Part shown: piece by piece, positions 18,701 through 27,511 of the stretch
How the letters are laid out: every line of letters begins with the position of its first letter
How positions within the stretch are numbered: the stretch's first letter is position 1
Source: an uncultured Flavobacteriaceae bacterium
GTDB taxonomy: Bacteria > Bacteroidota > Bacteroidia > Flavobacteriales > Flavobacteriaceae
Direction: 5' to 3'
DNA length: 64,000 nucleotides
NCBI GenBank assembly: GCA_943789305.1
Contig: CALSTP010000001.1
Location: 410,178-474,177, forward strand
Translations under genes and position numbers: made by a program
Notes under the pieces: model-generated
Databases searched by the model: none
Told to the model about the DNA's origin: nothing
What the model saw: only the letters and a program-made list of their open reading frames with translations

Positions 18701-18980
18701 TCTTTATATTGGGAAAGTGGATAAGCGTCAAGGAATTGTTCGAAACCCAGAGAGTAATGTTATGACCAGAATAGGAACTGCATCTCGTTACATTAGAACT
18801 CGTAAGCAAGGAATTACCCCAACCGAGGATAAATTACTTCAACATGCAAAGGATGAACTAGAGGCTGCACTTGAGAAAACAAACAAGTATTATAAAGAAG
18901 TTTGGCCCTCTTTAAGAACTCAAATTGAAGGTGTAGATTCTTCTCGCTTTAAAGAAATAAAACAGATTGATTTAGAATAG
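15777..18980 (+). CDS. Large secreted beta-propeller (VPS10/BNR Asp-box) protein
   Basis: 1067 aa with a signal peptide (residues 1-18, ending NAQ). At least eight BNR/Asp-box-like units occur over residues 40-700 (for example STSGGVTW, SINGGKTW, TVNGGKSW, SFDGGNNW, SEDGGFKW, TKDGGKTW, TQDGGDSW, TVNYGKTW). These are the hallmark of sortilin/VPS10 and related propellers. The C-terminal third is charged and partly coiled. It is often labelled 'glycosyl hydrolase', but no sialidase catalytic set is evident, so I do not assign an enzyme activity. No type IX sorting domain is obvious. Confidence 0.8.
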   Translation: MKTTFSFLSLFLTLFLNAQDFSTTWLKEVAPRNIGPGGMSGRITSIDVVVSNPNIMYVGTASGGLWKSTSGGVTWNPIFNDQVTASVGSVAIQQSNPDVIWVGTGEGNPRNSLNGGYGIFKSINGGKTWKSMGLKNTRNIHRVIIDPSNPNTVYVAAIGSPWGEHPERGIYKTVNGGKSWKKILYVNPKTGSADLVMDPKNPNKLIAAMWEHKRDPWFFKSGGKGSGLYVSFDGGNNWSKKTKEDGLPEGDLGRIGLAIATNKTNVIYALVEAKKNALYKSEDGGFKWKMVNNKSDIGNRPFYYSDIAVDPQNENRVFSVFTYVNVSQDGGKNFSQLMPAYGVENGVHPDHHAWWIHPNDGSFMIDGNDGGLNITKDGGKTWRFIGNIPVAQFYHISVDNEYPYNVYGGMQDNGSWRGPAYVWKVQGIRNSYWQEIAFGDGFDVVPDLDNSRYGYAMSQQGYVSRYDWKTGNNYIVRPTHPEAETKLRFNWNAAIGQDPFDNSTVYFGSQFVHKSKDKGLTWSVISPDLTTNDPEKQKQSESGGLTLDATGAENYCTLLVIEPSSLEKNMLWVASDDGRVHFTQDGGDSWNEVTKNIKGLPKGSWITQIKASKSNKGEALLVANDYRRFNFKPYAYRTVNYGKTWKQIVDQSDTKSYALSIIEDPVNPNLMFLGTDDGLYLSLNAGEKWSKFDSEVFPTVSVKDLVIQSREQDLIIGTFGRAAWVLDDIRPLRALASKPDLVSKTIHLFEPPTAYLAAYQQPTGSRFGADAMYHGTNRKYGAMITYYVDPSSEENSDQENNKSEEEKEKESKNSVKKDSLTLTIYDGERLIRTLKKELPKKKGFYRWYWYLDEKGIPRPRREPRKSKTEPSGVSVKPGSYRIVLAYGTDKNEQQIVVKSDPRILDNPENIESVYDASKKLESFMAKASESVKQLTQSKNILLDYQKLFKENKTEFVKELTKEIKTQTKTLDSLISLYIGKVDKRQGIVRNPESNVMTRIGTASRYIRTRKQGITPTEDKLLQHAKDELEAALEKTNKYYKEVWPSLRTQIEGVDSSRFKEIKQIDLE

Positions 18981-18981
18981 A

Positions 18982-20271
18982 TTATAAGTGCTGATTGAGG
19001 ACTTCCAATGCAATTCCACGAGACCCTTTGATAAAGATCGTTTTGTTTTGGTAATTTATTTTTTGGAGATAAGGAATTACTTCATCAGTGGTCAGAAACT
19101 TTTTGAAGTTTAAAGCTGCAGATTTTGTTTTTTTAAACTCAGGTCCTACCAAAAGGATCTGATCAATTTCTTTTGATTCAATAAAATCAACTATTTCTTG
19201 ATGCTCTTGTTGAGCATAATTTCCTAACTCCAGCATATCACCTAAAATCAATATTCGATCTTTTTTTTCAATTGTTAAAAAAGATTCAAGAGCAGCTCTC
19301 ATACTACTGGGATTTGCATTATATGCATCAAGAAGCAAAGTATTGGAATTTGTCTCATGCCATTGTGATCGATTGTTATTGGGAATATAATTTTCGATTC
19401 CCTTTTTTATTTTTTCTAAAGAAATTTTAAAATAAAAACCAAGCGCAGCAGCAGCAGCTATATTACTAAAGTTGTAATTTCCTTTTAAACCGCTTTTTAT
19501 TTCTATCCCATCAACTTCAATGCATACACTTTGATTGTTTCCTGGAGTTTTATTTTTGATATGTATGTCAACATTATTTGATTCTCCAAATGAAAATCTT
19601 TTCTGTTCTTCTGTAAGTTTCAATTGCTTGGGATCTTCCTGATTAATTAGAGCAATACCTTTATTTTTTTCAAGAAATTGGTAAAGTTCTGATTTACCTT
19701 TGATGACTCCATCAACATTGCCAAACCCTTCTAAATGAGCTTTTCCAAAGTTAGTGATGTAGCCCAACGAAGGTTGTGCCAATTCACACAAAAAAGCTAT
19801 TTCTTTTAGGTGATTGGCTCCCATTTCAACCAGTGCAATTTGCGTCTCAAAGTTGATGTTTAATAAAGTTAGGGGTACACCAATATGATTATTTAAATTA
19901 CCTTCTGTTGCAGTGGTTATAAATTGTTGAGATAAAACTGTGTTGACAAGCTCTTTGGTTGTGGTTTTTCCATTAGATCCGGTAAGGCCTATTACGGGTA
20001 TAGAAAACTGGTTTCGATGGTGATGAGCCAATTCTTGAAGGCTTCTAAGGCTTTCTTTAACCAATAAATACGAATGGTTGTTTTTTTGATGCTTTGGATC
20101 ATCAACTACAACAAACTTGGCACCTTTTGCAAGAGCTTCTTCCGCAAATGTATTTCCATCAAACTTTTCTCCTTTTAAGCAAAAGAAAAGACACCCTTTT
20201 TTGATTTTACGGGTATCCGTAGCTACACCAGTAGAGCGTAGGAAATAAGCATAAAGTTCTTTTACTTGCAT
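18982..20271 (-). CDS. murF: UDP-N-acetylmuramoyl-tripeptide--D-alanyl-D-alanine ligase
   Basis: 429 aa. The Mur-ligase ATP motif GLTGSNGKTTTKELV, the NHIG/GANHLKEI central-domain motif and the LLLDAYNANPSSM motif identify MurF. It adds D-Ala-D-Ala to the UDP-MurNAc-tripeptide in the cytoplasm. The N-terminus (MQVKELYAYFLRSTGV) is typical of the flavobacterial form, so the ATG at 20271 is the real start. It lies 39 bp downstream of gldJ with a strong hairpin terminator in between. Confidence 0.95.
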   Translation of the reverse strand: MQVKELYAYFLRSTGVATDTRKIKKGCLFFCLKGEKFDGNTFAEEALAKGAKFVVVDDPKHQKNNHSYLLVKESLRSLQELAHHHRNQFSIPVIGLTGSNGKTTTKELVNTVLSQQFITTATEGNLNNHIGVPLTLLNINFETQIALVEMGANHLKEIAFLCELAQPSLGYITNFGKAHLEGFGNVDGVIKGKSELYQFLEKNKGIALINQEDPKQLKLTEEQKRFSFGESNNVDIHIKNKTPGNNQSVCIEVDGIEIKSGLKGNYNFSNIAAAAALGFYFKISLEKIKKGIENYIPNNNRSQWHETNSNTLLLDAYNANPSSMRAALESFLTIEKKDRILILGDMLELGNYAQQEHQEIVDFIESKEIDQILLVGPEFKKTKSAALNFKKFLTTDEVIPYLQKINYQNKTIFIKGSRGIALEVLNQHL

Positions 20272-20275
20272 AAAT

Positions 20276-20303
20276 AAAAAAAGGCATTTGTAAAAATGCC
20301 TTT
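20276..20303 (-). terminator. Rho-independent terminator between gldJ and murF
   Basis: On the minus strand AAAGGCATTT-TTAC-AAATGCCTTT forms a perfect 10-bp stem with a 4-nt loop, followed by a continuous T-run (7 T in all counting the stem end). It sits 7 bp after the gldJ stop and 4 bp before the murF ATG, overlapping the murF ribosome-landing region. Confidence 0.85.
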
Positions 20304-20310
20304 AAATGTA

Positions 20311-21990
20311 TTAACCTTTTCGTTTGTGTCGAGCTGTTTTCTTGACTTTGCTTTTTGAACCTAATCGGGTCATGGCGCATCGAAAGCCAATGTAATCCGT
20401 TGCAATATACTGTGGCAAATATCTTCTTTGGGCAGGATCAAGCCAGTATGCTCTATCTTTCCAAGAACCTCCTTTATATACTCGAACTTCGTCAGTAATC
20501 AGTGAAGTTCTTTTAGAGGACTTATCTTTTGTTCTAACCAAGGTACCCTCTTCATCAATTCTAATTTTGGGGTGGGTAGGTGCATCGTACATTGCGCTGG
20601 ACTCTGGGCGAGCATCTGAATCTTCTTCATCGTCACCTCCAAAGCGAGCGAACAATCTCGTAGATTCAATATCACCATCTCTAAAGTTTCTGTTATCACT
20701 TTCAGTAAAATTTTGTCTAAGAAAAGTTTCTTCTTCGTCAATACCCATTTTTTCTAATTGACCTGGAAGCCTTTTCAGAAGGACTTTGCCATTAGGTAGC
20801 GTATCGTATACGAGTTGATCGGGAGAAATAACTTGCGCTTTTCCGTCCTCATTAATAACATCTTTGAGATATACATTACCTCTGTAGTAGTTAAAATCAC
20901 TTGCTTCATCATCAACTATTGGTCGATATACATCTGCAACCCACTCAGCAACATTTCCTGCCATATCATAAATTCCAAAGTCATTTGGAGGATATGCTTT
21001 TACTTGTATTGTAATATCTGCTCCATCATCTGACCACCCTGCTATTCCACCGTAATCTCCCTTACCGAGTTTAAAGTTAGCTAATTGATCACCTTCAGAT
21101 CTTCGTTCTTCTGAACGGGTGTATTCCCCTGACCAAGGATATTTTTTCTTTCCTCTGTAAGCATTGTATTCACGATCTCCAACTAACGCTAGGGCAGCAT
21201 ATTCCCATTCGGTTTCAGTCGGAAGCCTGTATGATGGGAGGAGTATTCCTTTGTCTACTCCAGCATATACATTAACTTCTGTTGTATCTTTTTGTACTCT
21301 TCCATTTTTCCCTGTTAGACTATCGATTTTACCTCCATAGGTTGTTTCAGGTCTTTTCAAATAAGCTCCTGTGCTAAATGTACTGTTAGCATCAACTTCT
21401 GTGTAACGAACATCATCTTGGATATAAGCTTCACGTTCTAGAATAAATTCGTTAACCCGGTCGGTTCTCCACTCCGCAAATTGTACAGCCTGAAGCCAAT
21501 TAACTCCTACTACTGGATATTCAGCATAAGCTGGATGGCGTAAATAGTTTGAAGTTAATTCTTCAACATAACCCAACTGGTTTCTCCAAACCAAAGTGTC
21601 TGGAAGAGCGCCATTATATAACTGTTTGAATTGTCTTTGATCTTGAGGGAAAACAAGTGTAATCCAATCTAAGTATTCCAAATACATTAAGTTGGTAACT
21701 TCTGTTTCGTCTATGTAAAAAGACATAACGTGCTGTTTGTTTGGGGTATTGTTCCAATCGTGCATTACGTCGTCTTGTACTTGTCCTTTAGTAAAAGTAC
21801 CTCCTTCAATAAAAACCAGTCCTGGACCAGTTTCTTGGTCTTCAAATTCTATGTTGTATTGAAAACCTCCTTTTTTGGAATTGATACTCCAACCCGTCGC
21901 TCTGGATTGGTTATTCTTGCCACACGAAGTGAGAATCAAAGCCGTGAAAGCTAAAAGGATGAAATTTTTGGTTAATAATTTAATTCTCAT
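20311..21990 (-). CDS. gldJ: Gliding motility lipoprotein GldJ
   Basis: 559 aa. The lipobox ends LTSC with C23, followed by a formylglycine-generating-enzyme-like fold (GPGLVFIEGGTF at about 54, YIDETEVTNLMYLEYL, RLPTETEWEYAAL, DMAGNVAEW, and a terminal YIGFRCAMTR). A Lys/Arg-rich tail follows. In flavobacteria GldJ is an outer-membrane lipoprotein needed for gliding and type IX secretion. porV is divergent across a 201-bp gap, and a terminator follows the stop. Confidence 0.95.
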   Translation of the reverse strand: MRIKLLTKNFILLAFTALILTSCGKNNQSRATGWSINSKKGGFQYNIEFEDQETGPGLVFIEGGTFTKGQVQDDVMHDWNNTPNKQHVMSFYIDETEVTNLMYLEYLDWITLVFPQDQRQFKQLYNGALPDTLVWRNQLGYVEELTSNYLRHPAYAEYPVVGVNWLQAVQFAEWRTDRVNEFILEREAYIQDDVRYTEVDANSTFSTGAYLKRPETTYGGKIDSLTGKNGRVQKDTTEVNVYAGVDKGILLPSYRLPTETEWEYAALALVGDREYNAYRGKKKYPWSGEYTRSEERRSEGDQLANFKLGKGDYGGIAGWSDDGADITIQVKAYPPNDFGIYDMAGNVAEWVADVYRPIVDDEASDFNYYRGNVYLKDVINEDGKAQVISPDQLVYDTLPNGKVLLKRLPGQLEKMGIDEEETFLRQNFTESDNRNFRDGDIESTRLFARFGGDDEEDSDARPESSAMYDAPTHPKIRIDEEGTLVRTKDKSSKRTSLITDEVRVYKGGSWKDRAYWLDPAQRRYLPQYIATDYIGFRCAMTRLGSKSKVKKTARHKRKG

Positions 21991-22133
21991 AATATTTTTA
22001 AAGTAATGTTTTACTTATCAATTGCAATATACAAAATCTAATGCTTTACTCCGTTTTAAAGAAAAAATAGAGTTAGATTCTAAGTTATTAACGTACATTT
22101 TTTTAGATTATTATTCACAACCCATTCCTAGTA

Positions 22134-22141
22134 TAAATTTG
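22134..22141 (+). promoter_or_regulatory. Candidate -10 (TAAATTTG) upstream of porV
   Basis: Exact TAnnTTTG match 50 bp upstream of the porV ATG, in the divergent gldJ-porV gap. No correctly spaced TTG is visible. Confidence 0.35.
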
Positions 22142-22191
22142 TTGTAAACAAGCACATAAGATTTTTTAATTTAATACGTTATATAAATACC

Positions 22192-23364
22192 ATGTACAAC
22201 ATCAAACATAGTATCGGCGTATTTGTTACAGTGTTTTTTTTATTCTTTTCAGGGAAATTAATTGCTCAAGAAAGAATCATCACAACAGGTGTACCTTTTT
22301 TGTTGATAACACCTGACGCAAGAGCAGCAGGAATGGGAGAACAGGGAGTAGCAACCTCTGCAGATGCCTTTTCTCAGCAATGGAATCCTTCGAAATATGT
22401 TTTTTCTGAACACAAATCAGGATTTGGTATTAGTTACACGCCATATTTAAGTAAATTGGTTGATGATATTTTTTTAGCGAACATTACCTATTTTAAAAAA
22501 AACACAAACAGAAGCGCGTGGGCAATGAGTTTGAAGTATTTTAGTTTGGGTGATATTGTTTTAAATGATTTAGTGGCAGGAACAATTATTGAACAAGGAA
22601 TAGAGCGTCCTAACGAACTTACTCTAGACTTTTCGTATTCTCTTTTACTGAATTCAAAATATTCGATGGCTGTAGCAGCTCGATTTATTCGATCAGATTT
22701 AAAAATCTCCTCAGATTTAGATGCATCTTCAGCAAACACCATGGGTGTTGACATTGCTGGTTTTTACAAAAGTGATTTATTTGATTTTGCAAAAAAGAAA
22801 GCACGTTTAAGACTAGGATTTAACATTTCAAATATTGGTCCACGATTAAAGTATGATGAAGGAGGACAAAAAAACTTTATCCCTACAAACCTCAAAGTTG
22901 GGTCGGGTTTGAACCTGAATTTAGATTCAAATAACAAAATATCACTCAACATAGAGTTCAATAAGTTGATGGTTCCCACACCAGTTCCTGTCATAAATAA
23001 AAATACAGGAAAAGTTGATCGATATGAGCAGCCAGATATTAGCTTTTTATCGGGGATATTTGAGTCGTTTAGTGATGCACCCGACGGTTACACCGAAGAA
23101 TTGAAAGAAATAACATGGGGTATTGGGTCTGAATATAATTTTCAGGATGCTTTCGCTCTAAGAGCAGGATACTTCAATGAAAGTTTAGAAAAAGGATCTC
23201 GACGATATTTTACTTTAGGTACAGGCTTTTCTTTAAATTTTGCTGACATAGATATTTCTTACCTTTTCTCAACCTCTAGAGTTAGGAATCCATTAGAAAA
23301 CACACTTCGTTTTTCTATAACCTTCAATTTGGATAATCCACAACTAACCGATGAGGATGGCTAA
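22192..23364 (+). CDS. porV: Type IX secretion outer-membrane shuttle protein PorV (LptO)
   Basis: 390 aa with a signal peptide (to about residue 25, LIAQ) and the family start GVPFLLITPDARAAGMGEQG, followed by alternating strands of a FadL-like outer-membrane barrel and a C-terminal strand ending near TFNLDN. PorV brings T9SS cargo to the PorU sortase. In other flavobacteria porU lies between gldJ and porV; here it does not. PDH E1 lies 155 bp downstream. Confidence 0.94.
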   Translation: MYNIKHSIGVFVTVFFLFFSGKLIAQERIITTGVPFLLITPDARAAGMGEQGVATSADAFSQQWNPSKYVFSEHKSGFGISYTPYLSKLVDDIFLANITYFKKNTNRSAWAMSLKYFSLGDIVLNDLVAGTIIEQGIERPNELTLDFSYSLLLNSKYSMAVAARFIRSDLKISSDLDASSANTMGVDIAGFYKSDLFDFAKKKARLRLGFNISNIGPRLKYDEGGQKNFIPTNLKVGSGLNLNLDSNNKISLNIEFNKLMVPTPVPVINKNTGKVDRYEQPDISFLSGIFESFSDAPDGYTEELKEITWGIGSEYNFQDAFALRAGYFNESLEKGSRRYFTLGTGFSLNFADIDISYLFSTSRVRNPLENTLRFSITFNLDNPQLTDEDG

Positions 23365-23519
23365 GGTTTCATTACTTTTTTGATTATCCTATGGTTTTCA
23401 TTTGTTTATTGTGATTTTATCAAAAATTTAAAACAATAAGCGTGTTTTTCTTAAAAAAAAAATCAATTAAATATTGTAATTTTACACCCAAATTAAAATA
23501 TCCAGTAAAGCCACTACTA

Positions 23520-24521
23520 ATGAAAAAAATAACGAAACAGACTTATATAGATTGGTATTCAAACATGCTCTTTTGGAGAAAGTTTGAAGATAAATTAGCT
23601 GCAGTTTATATTCAACAAAAGGTCAGAGGTTTTCTACATTTATACAACGGGCAAGAGGCAATTTTGGCGGGTTCACTTCATGCGATGCAACTCAGGAAAG
23701 ACCGCATGATTACCGCTTACAGAAATCATGTTCAACCGATTGGTATGGGAGTAGATCCTAAACGAGTAATGGCGGAATTATATGGGAAGTCTACAGGTAC
23801 ATCAGGAGGTTTGGGTGGTTCTATGCATATTTTTTCAAAAGAATTTAATTTCCATGGAGGACATGGAATTGTAGGAGGCCAGATTCCCCTTGGCGCAGGC
23901 ATGGCATTTGGAGATAAGTACAACAATACTGGTGCAGTTACTTTGTGTTATATGGGAGATGGAGCCGTACGTCAAGGATCACTTCATGAAACTCTTAACC
24001 TCGCTACTCTTTGGAAACTTCCTGTGGTATTTGTAGTAGAAAATAATGGCTATGCAATGGGGACCTCTGTTTCTAGGACAGCTAGTCACGAAGATATTTG
24101 GAAATTAGGACTTGGGTATGAAATGCCATGTAGTCCAGTTGATGGAATGGATCCTGTTGCAGTAGCAAAAGCGATGGATGAAGCGATTAAGTTCGCAAGG
24201 GATGGAAAAGGGCCTTCATTTTTAGAAATGAAAACTTACAGATATCGAGGACATTCCATGTCGGATGCACAACAATATCGTACCAAAAAAGAAGTTGAAG
24301 AATACAAAAAGATTGATCCAATTACCCAAATTAAAGACATCATACTTGAAAAAAAATATGCTTCTCAGTCTGATTTAGAAGCAATCGACAAAGATGTTAA
24401 AGAACGAGTATCGGAATGTGAGAAATTTGCAGAAGAGTCTCCTTACCCTGAAAAATCACTTATGTACGATGCAGTTTATGAGCAAACAGATTATCCATTT
24501 ATAAAACATAAATTAAGTTAG
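23520..24521 (+). CDS. pdhA: Pyruvate dehydrogenase E1 component, alpha subunit
   Basis: 333 aa from the ATG at 23520. An upstream start at 23442 adds 26 non-family residues. The TPP motif GDGAVRQGSLHETLN...ENN and the regulatory-loop region YRYRGHSMSD identify E1-alpha. It decarboxylates pyruvate in the PDH complex with E1-beta, which is not in this window. The E2 gene begins 2 bp after its stop. A terminator follows the E2 gene, so pdhA and E2 form a two-gene unit. Confidence 0.94.
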   Translation: MKKITKQTYIDWYSNMLFWRKFEDKLAAVYIQQKVRGFLHLYNGQEAILAGSLHAMQLRKDRMITAYRNHVQPIGMGVDPKRVMAELYGKSTGTSGGLGGSMHIFSKEFNFHGGHGIVGGQIPLGAGMAFGDKYNNTGAVTLCYMGDGAVRQGSLHETLNLATLWKLPVVFVVENNGYAMGTSVSRTASHEDIWKLGLGYEMPCSPVDGMDPVAVAKAMDEAIKFARDGKGPSFLEMKTYRYRGHSMSDAQQYRTKKEVEEYKKIDPITQIKDIILEKKYASQSDLEAIDKDVKERVSECEKFAEESPYPEKSLMYDAVYEQTDYPFIKHKLS

Positions 24522-24523
24522 AT

Positions 24524-26116
24524 ATGGCAGAAATTATAAACATGCCTCGATTAAGCGACACCATGGAAGAAGGGACCGTCGCAACTTGGTTTAAAAAAGT
24601 AGGAGATACCGTCAAGGAAGGTGATATTCTTGCAGAAATTGAAACAGATAAAGCAACAATGGAATTCGAAGCATTTTATGCTGGCGAATTGCTACACATT
24701 GGAATTCAAGAAGGAGGTACTGCTCCTGTGGATACTTTGTTGGCTATTATAGGAGATAAAGGAGAAGATATCTCAGCTCATTTAAAGGGGTCTATTCAAG
24801 AAAAAGAAGAACTGATAGAGGTTGAAACAGCCAAAATTGAAACTTCAAAAACAGCAACCATGCCCGAAAATGTAGAAATCATTACTATGCCTCGATTGAG
24901 TGATACTATGGAAGAAGGAACAGTTGCTTCCTGGCTCAAGAAAGTTGGCGATACAGTTTCAGAAGGTGATATTCTTGCGGAAATAGAAACCGATAAGGCA
25001 ACCATGGAGTTTGAATCTTTCTATAATGGTACACTTCTACACATTGGAATTCAAGAAGGAGAATCTGCAGCAGTTGATAGTGTTCTGGCCATTATTGGAG
25101 ACAAAGACGCTGATTTAGATGCTGCAATAATAGCGTCTTCAAAAACTACGTCACCTTCTAGTAATGATTCTACTCCACCCAAAAAAGAAGAAATTATTTC
25201 CCCCGAAACTAAGGTTGAAAAGACAACCCAAGAAATTTCAACACCTCAAGCTGTCATCGCTAATAATGGAAGAATAATCGCCTCTCCTTTAGCAAAAAAA
25301 TTAGCTATTGAAAAAGGAATTGACATTACCATTGTTGCCGGATCAGGTGATGGTGGAAGAATTGTTAAACGCGATATTGAAAATCACCAGCCTACTCAAG
25401 GTGGAGGAGTAAAATCTTTTGTTCCCTCTGGTGTAGAGTCAGTTGAAGAGATGGCTAATAGTCAAATGCGTAAAACCATTGCCAAGCGTTTGGCAGCTTC
25501 AAAATTCACTGCTCCTCATTATTACTTGGGAGTAGAGTTTGATATGGATAACGCTATTGCTTTTAGGAATCAATTCAATTCAATTCCAGAGACCAAAATA
25601 TCGTTCAATGATATTGTAGTGAAGGCAACTGCCTTAGCTTTAAAACAGCATCCACAAGTAAATTCAAGATGGTATGATGATAAAATTGTGAAACATCATC
25701 ACGTTCATATGGGAGTTGCAGTAGCAGTTGATGACGGATTAGTTGTTCCAGTTGTTAAATTTGCTGACGAACAATCTTTACCTCAAATTGGAGATCAAGT
25801 AAAAGATTATGCTATTCGAGCAAGAGACAAGAAGTTAACTCCTGCTGAAATGGACGGAAGTACATTTACGATATCCAATTTAGGTATGTTCGGTATTCAA
25901 GAATTTACATCAATAATAAATCAGCCCAATTCATCTATTCTATCAGTAGGTGCTATAATACAAAAGCCTGTGGTTAAAGATGGGCAGATTGTTGTAGGCA
26001 ATACCATGAAACTTACCTTAGCTTGCGATCATCGATCAGTTGATGGGGCAACAGGATCTAAATTCTTGCAGGCTCTACAACAGTATATTGAAAATCCAAT
26101 TACGATGTTGTTATAA
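24524..26116 (+). CDS. Pyruvate dehydrogenase E2, dihydrolipoamide acetyltransferase
   Basis: 530 aa. Two tandem lipoyl domains (about residues 1-77 and 117-192) each carry an ETDKAT lipoylation motif (K43, K158; offset 115 residues), and the DNA of the two copies is visibly alike. A peripheral-subunit-binding domain lies at about 252-288 (ASPLAKKLAIEKG...GDGGRIVKRD). The acetyltransferase core ends with DHRSVDGATG (H503, D507). It forms the PDH core, moving acetyl groups to CoA. Confidence 0.95.
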   Translation: MAEIINMPRLSDTMEEGTVATWFKKVGDTVKEGDILAEIETDKATMEFEAFYAGELLHIGIQEGGTAPVDTLLAIIGDKGEDISAHLKGSIQEKEELIEVETAKIETSKTATMPENVEIITMPRLSDTMEEGTVASWLKKVGDTVSEGDILAEIETDKATMEFESFYNGTLLHIGIQEGESAAVDSVLAIIGDKDADLDAAIIASSKTTSPSSNDSTPPKKEEIISPETKVEKTTQEISTPQAVIANNGRIIASPLAKKLAIEKGIDITIVAGSGDGGRIVKRDIENHQPTQGGGVKSFVPSGVESVEEMANSQMRKTIAKRLAASKFTAPHYYLGVEFDMDNAIAFRNQFNSIPETKISFNDIVVKATALALKQHPQVNSRWYDDKIVKHHHVHMGVAVAVDDGLVVPVVKFADEQSLPQIGDQVKDYAIRARDKKLTPAEMDGSTFTISNLGMFGIQEFTSIINQPNSSILSVGAIIQKPVVKDGQIVVGNTMKLTLACDHRSVDGATGSKFLQALQQYIENPITMLL

Positions 26117-26137
26117 TTTTAAAATCAAGTAATTTTT

Positions 26138-26163
26138 AAACCCGCAATTAAGCGGGTTTTTTT
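26138..26163 (+). terminator. Rho-independent terminator after the PDH E2 gene
   Basis: The stem AAACCCGC/GCGGGTTT is 8 bp with a 6-nt loop (AATTAA), followed by a T-run to 26163. It ends the pdhA-E2 transcript. Confidence 0.9.
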
Positions 26164-26205
26164 ATATTTAACCTCAGTTAACAAAGCATAATCTAAATAA
26201 AAATC

Positions 26206-26883
26206 TTGAAAAAAAACATCATTATATCAGGAGCCGGAAGAGGAATTGGTCGTGCAACTGCTTTATTAGCAGCCTCTCGTGGAATTCAAGTATTTGCAAT
26301 TTCGAGGAATATTGAAAATTTAAAAGGAATTGAAAACATACATGCTTTCTCAGTGGATCTTTCCGATAAGAGCGCAATAGCTTCTTTTTGTAATGAAGTA
26401 TCAATCAAAAATTTAAACATAGATGTTTTAATTAATAATGCAGGAAAACTTGAAAACATTCCTTTTAAAGATTCCACAGTTGAGGTTTTTGAGTCCGTTT
26501 ATAAAGTAAATGTTTTTGGATTAGCAGAACTCACTCGACAACTTTTGCCAAAGATAGATACCAAAGGACATGTGGTTAATATTAGTAGTATGGGGGGAAT
26601 TCAAGGAAGCTCAAAATTTCCTGGATTGGCAGCTTACAGCAGTAGTAAAGGAGCCGTCATCACTCTTACCGAATTATTAGCAGAAGAATATAAAGATAAG
26701 GGTCCTTCATTTAATGCACTTGCTTTTGGAGCAGTTCAAACAGAAATGCTGGAGGAAGCTTTTCCAGGATATCAAGCTCCGTTGAGTGCAGATCAAATGG
26801 GAGATTATTTACTGAATTTCGCTTTAAATGGTCATCAGTTTTACAATGGAAAAGTCTTACCCGTTTCTGCAGGAACACCATAG
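26206..26883 (+). CDS. Short-chain dehydrogenase/reductase (SDR)
   Basis: 225 aa with a TTG start at 26206; the next residues (KKNIIISGAGRGIGRA) are the Rossmann motif, so this start is needed. The NNAGKLE motif and a YSSSK (Y-x-x-x-K) catalytic pair are visible. It is an NAD(P)-dependent oxidoreductase; the substrate is unknown. The SprT-like gene begins 13 bp after its stop. Confidence 0.83.
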   Translation: MKKNIIISGAGRGIGRATALLAASRGIQVFAISRNIENLKGIENIHAFSVDLSDKSAIASFCNEVSIKNLNIDVLINNAGKLENIPFKDSTVEVFESVYKVNVFGLAELTRQLLPKIDTKGHVVNISSMGGIQGSSKFPGLAAYSSSKGAVITLTELLAEEYKDKGPSFNALAFGAVQTEMLEEAFPGYQAPLSADQMGDYLLNFALNGHQFYNGKVLPVSAGTP

Positions 26884-26896
26884 TAATCTTAATAAA

Positions 26897-27511
26897 ATGA
26901 CGGGAGTCTTTTCACACATTCCTTCGAAAGCAAAAACTCAGGTAGAAGAATACTTATCTCTTTGGAAAATTGATATTAAAATTGTTTCTAAAAGAAAAAC
27001 TAAACATGGGGATTACCGTAAAACTAAATTTGGCACTCATCAAATAACCATAAATGAAGGCTCAAACCCATATCGTTTTTTAATTACCTTGATTCACGAA
27101 TTAGCCCATTTTATTGCTTTTCAAAAATTTGGATATCGAATCAAACCGCATGGGGAAGAATGGAAAACAACCTTTCAGAGATTAATGTTACCCTTGATAC
27201 ACCCAGAAATTTTTCCAGAAAACTTATTAAAAGCAGTTGCCTATCACTTTAAAAACCCTAAAGCAAGTAGTGATACTGATTTTAATTTGGTTATGGCACT
27301 CAGTGAATTTGATCCGATTAGCAATAAAACTCATATCTTTGAATTAGAAAAAGGTACTTTTTTTTCAATAGCAGACGGCAGGAAATTTAGATTAGGAAAG
27401 AGACGTGTCAAGCGTTTTGAGTGTTACGAAATCTCAACACAAAAGAAATACATTTTTAGTCCCCATGCTGAGGTAAAAGTGATTAATGAATTAAACGAAC
27501 ATGAAATCTAA
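26897..27511 (+). CDS. SprT-like zinc metalloprotease-fold protein
   Basis: 204 aa from the ATG at 26897; an earlier frame-start at 26828 would overlap the SDR and is unlikely. The SprT-like domain has the metal motif HELAH at about residues 74-78, followed by the family 'PHGEEWK' segment. The eukaryotic relative Spartan repairs DNA-protein crosslinks; the bacterial role is not established. It overlaps the start of the next gene by 11 bp. Confidence 0.85.
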   Translation: MTGVFSHIPSKAKTQVEEYLSLWKIDIKIVSKRKTKHGDYRKTKFGTHQITINEGSNPYRFLITLIHELAHFIAFQKFGYRIKPHGEEWKTTFQRLMLPLIHPEIFPENLLKAVAYHFKNPKASSDTDFNLVMALSEFDPISNKTHIFELEKGTFFSIADGRKFRLGKRRVKRFECYEISTQKKYIFSPHAEVKVINELNEHEI

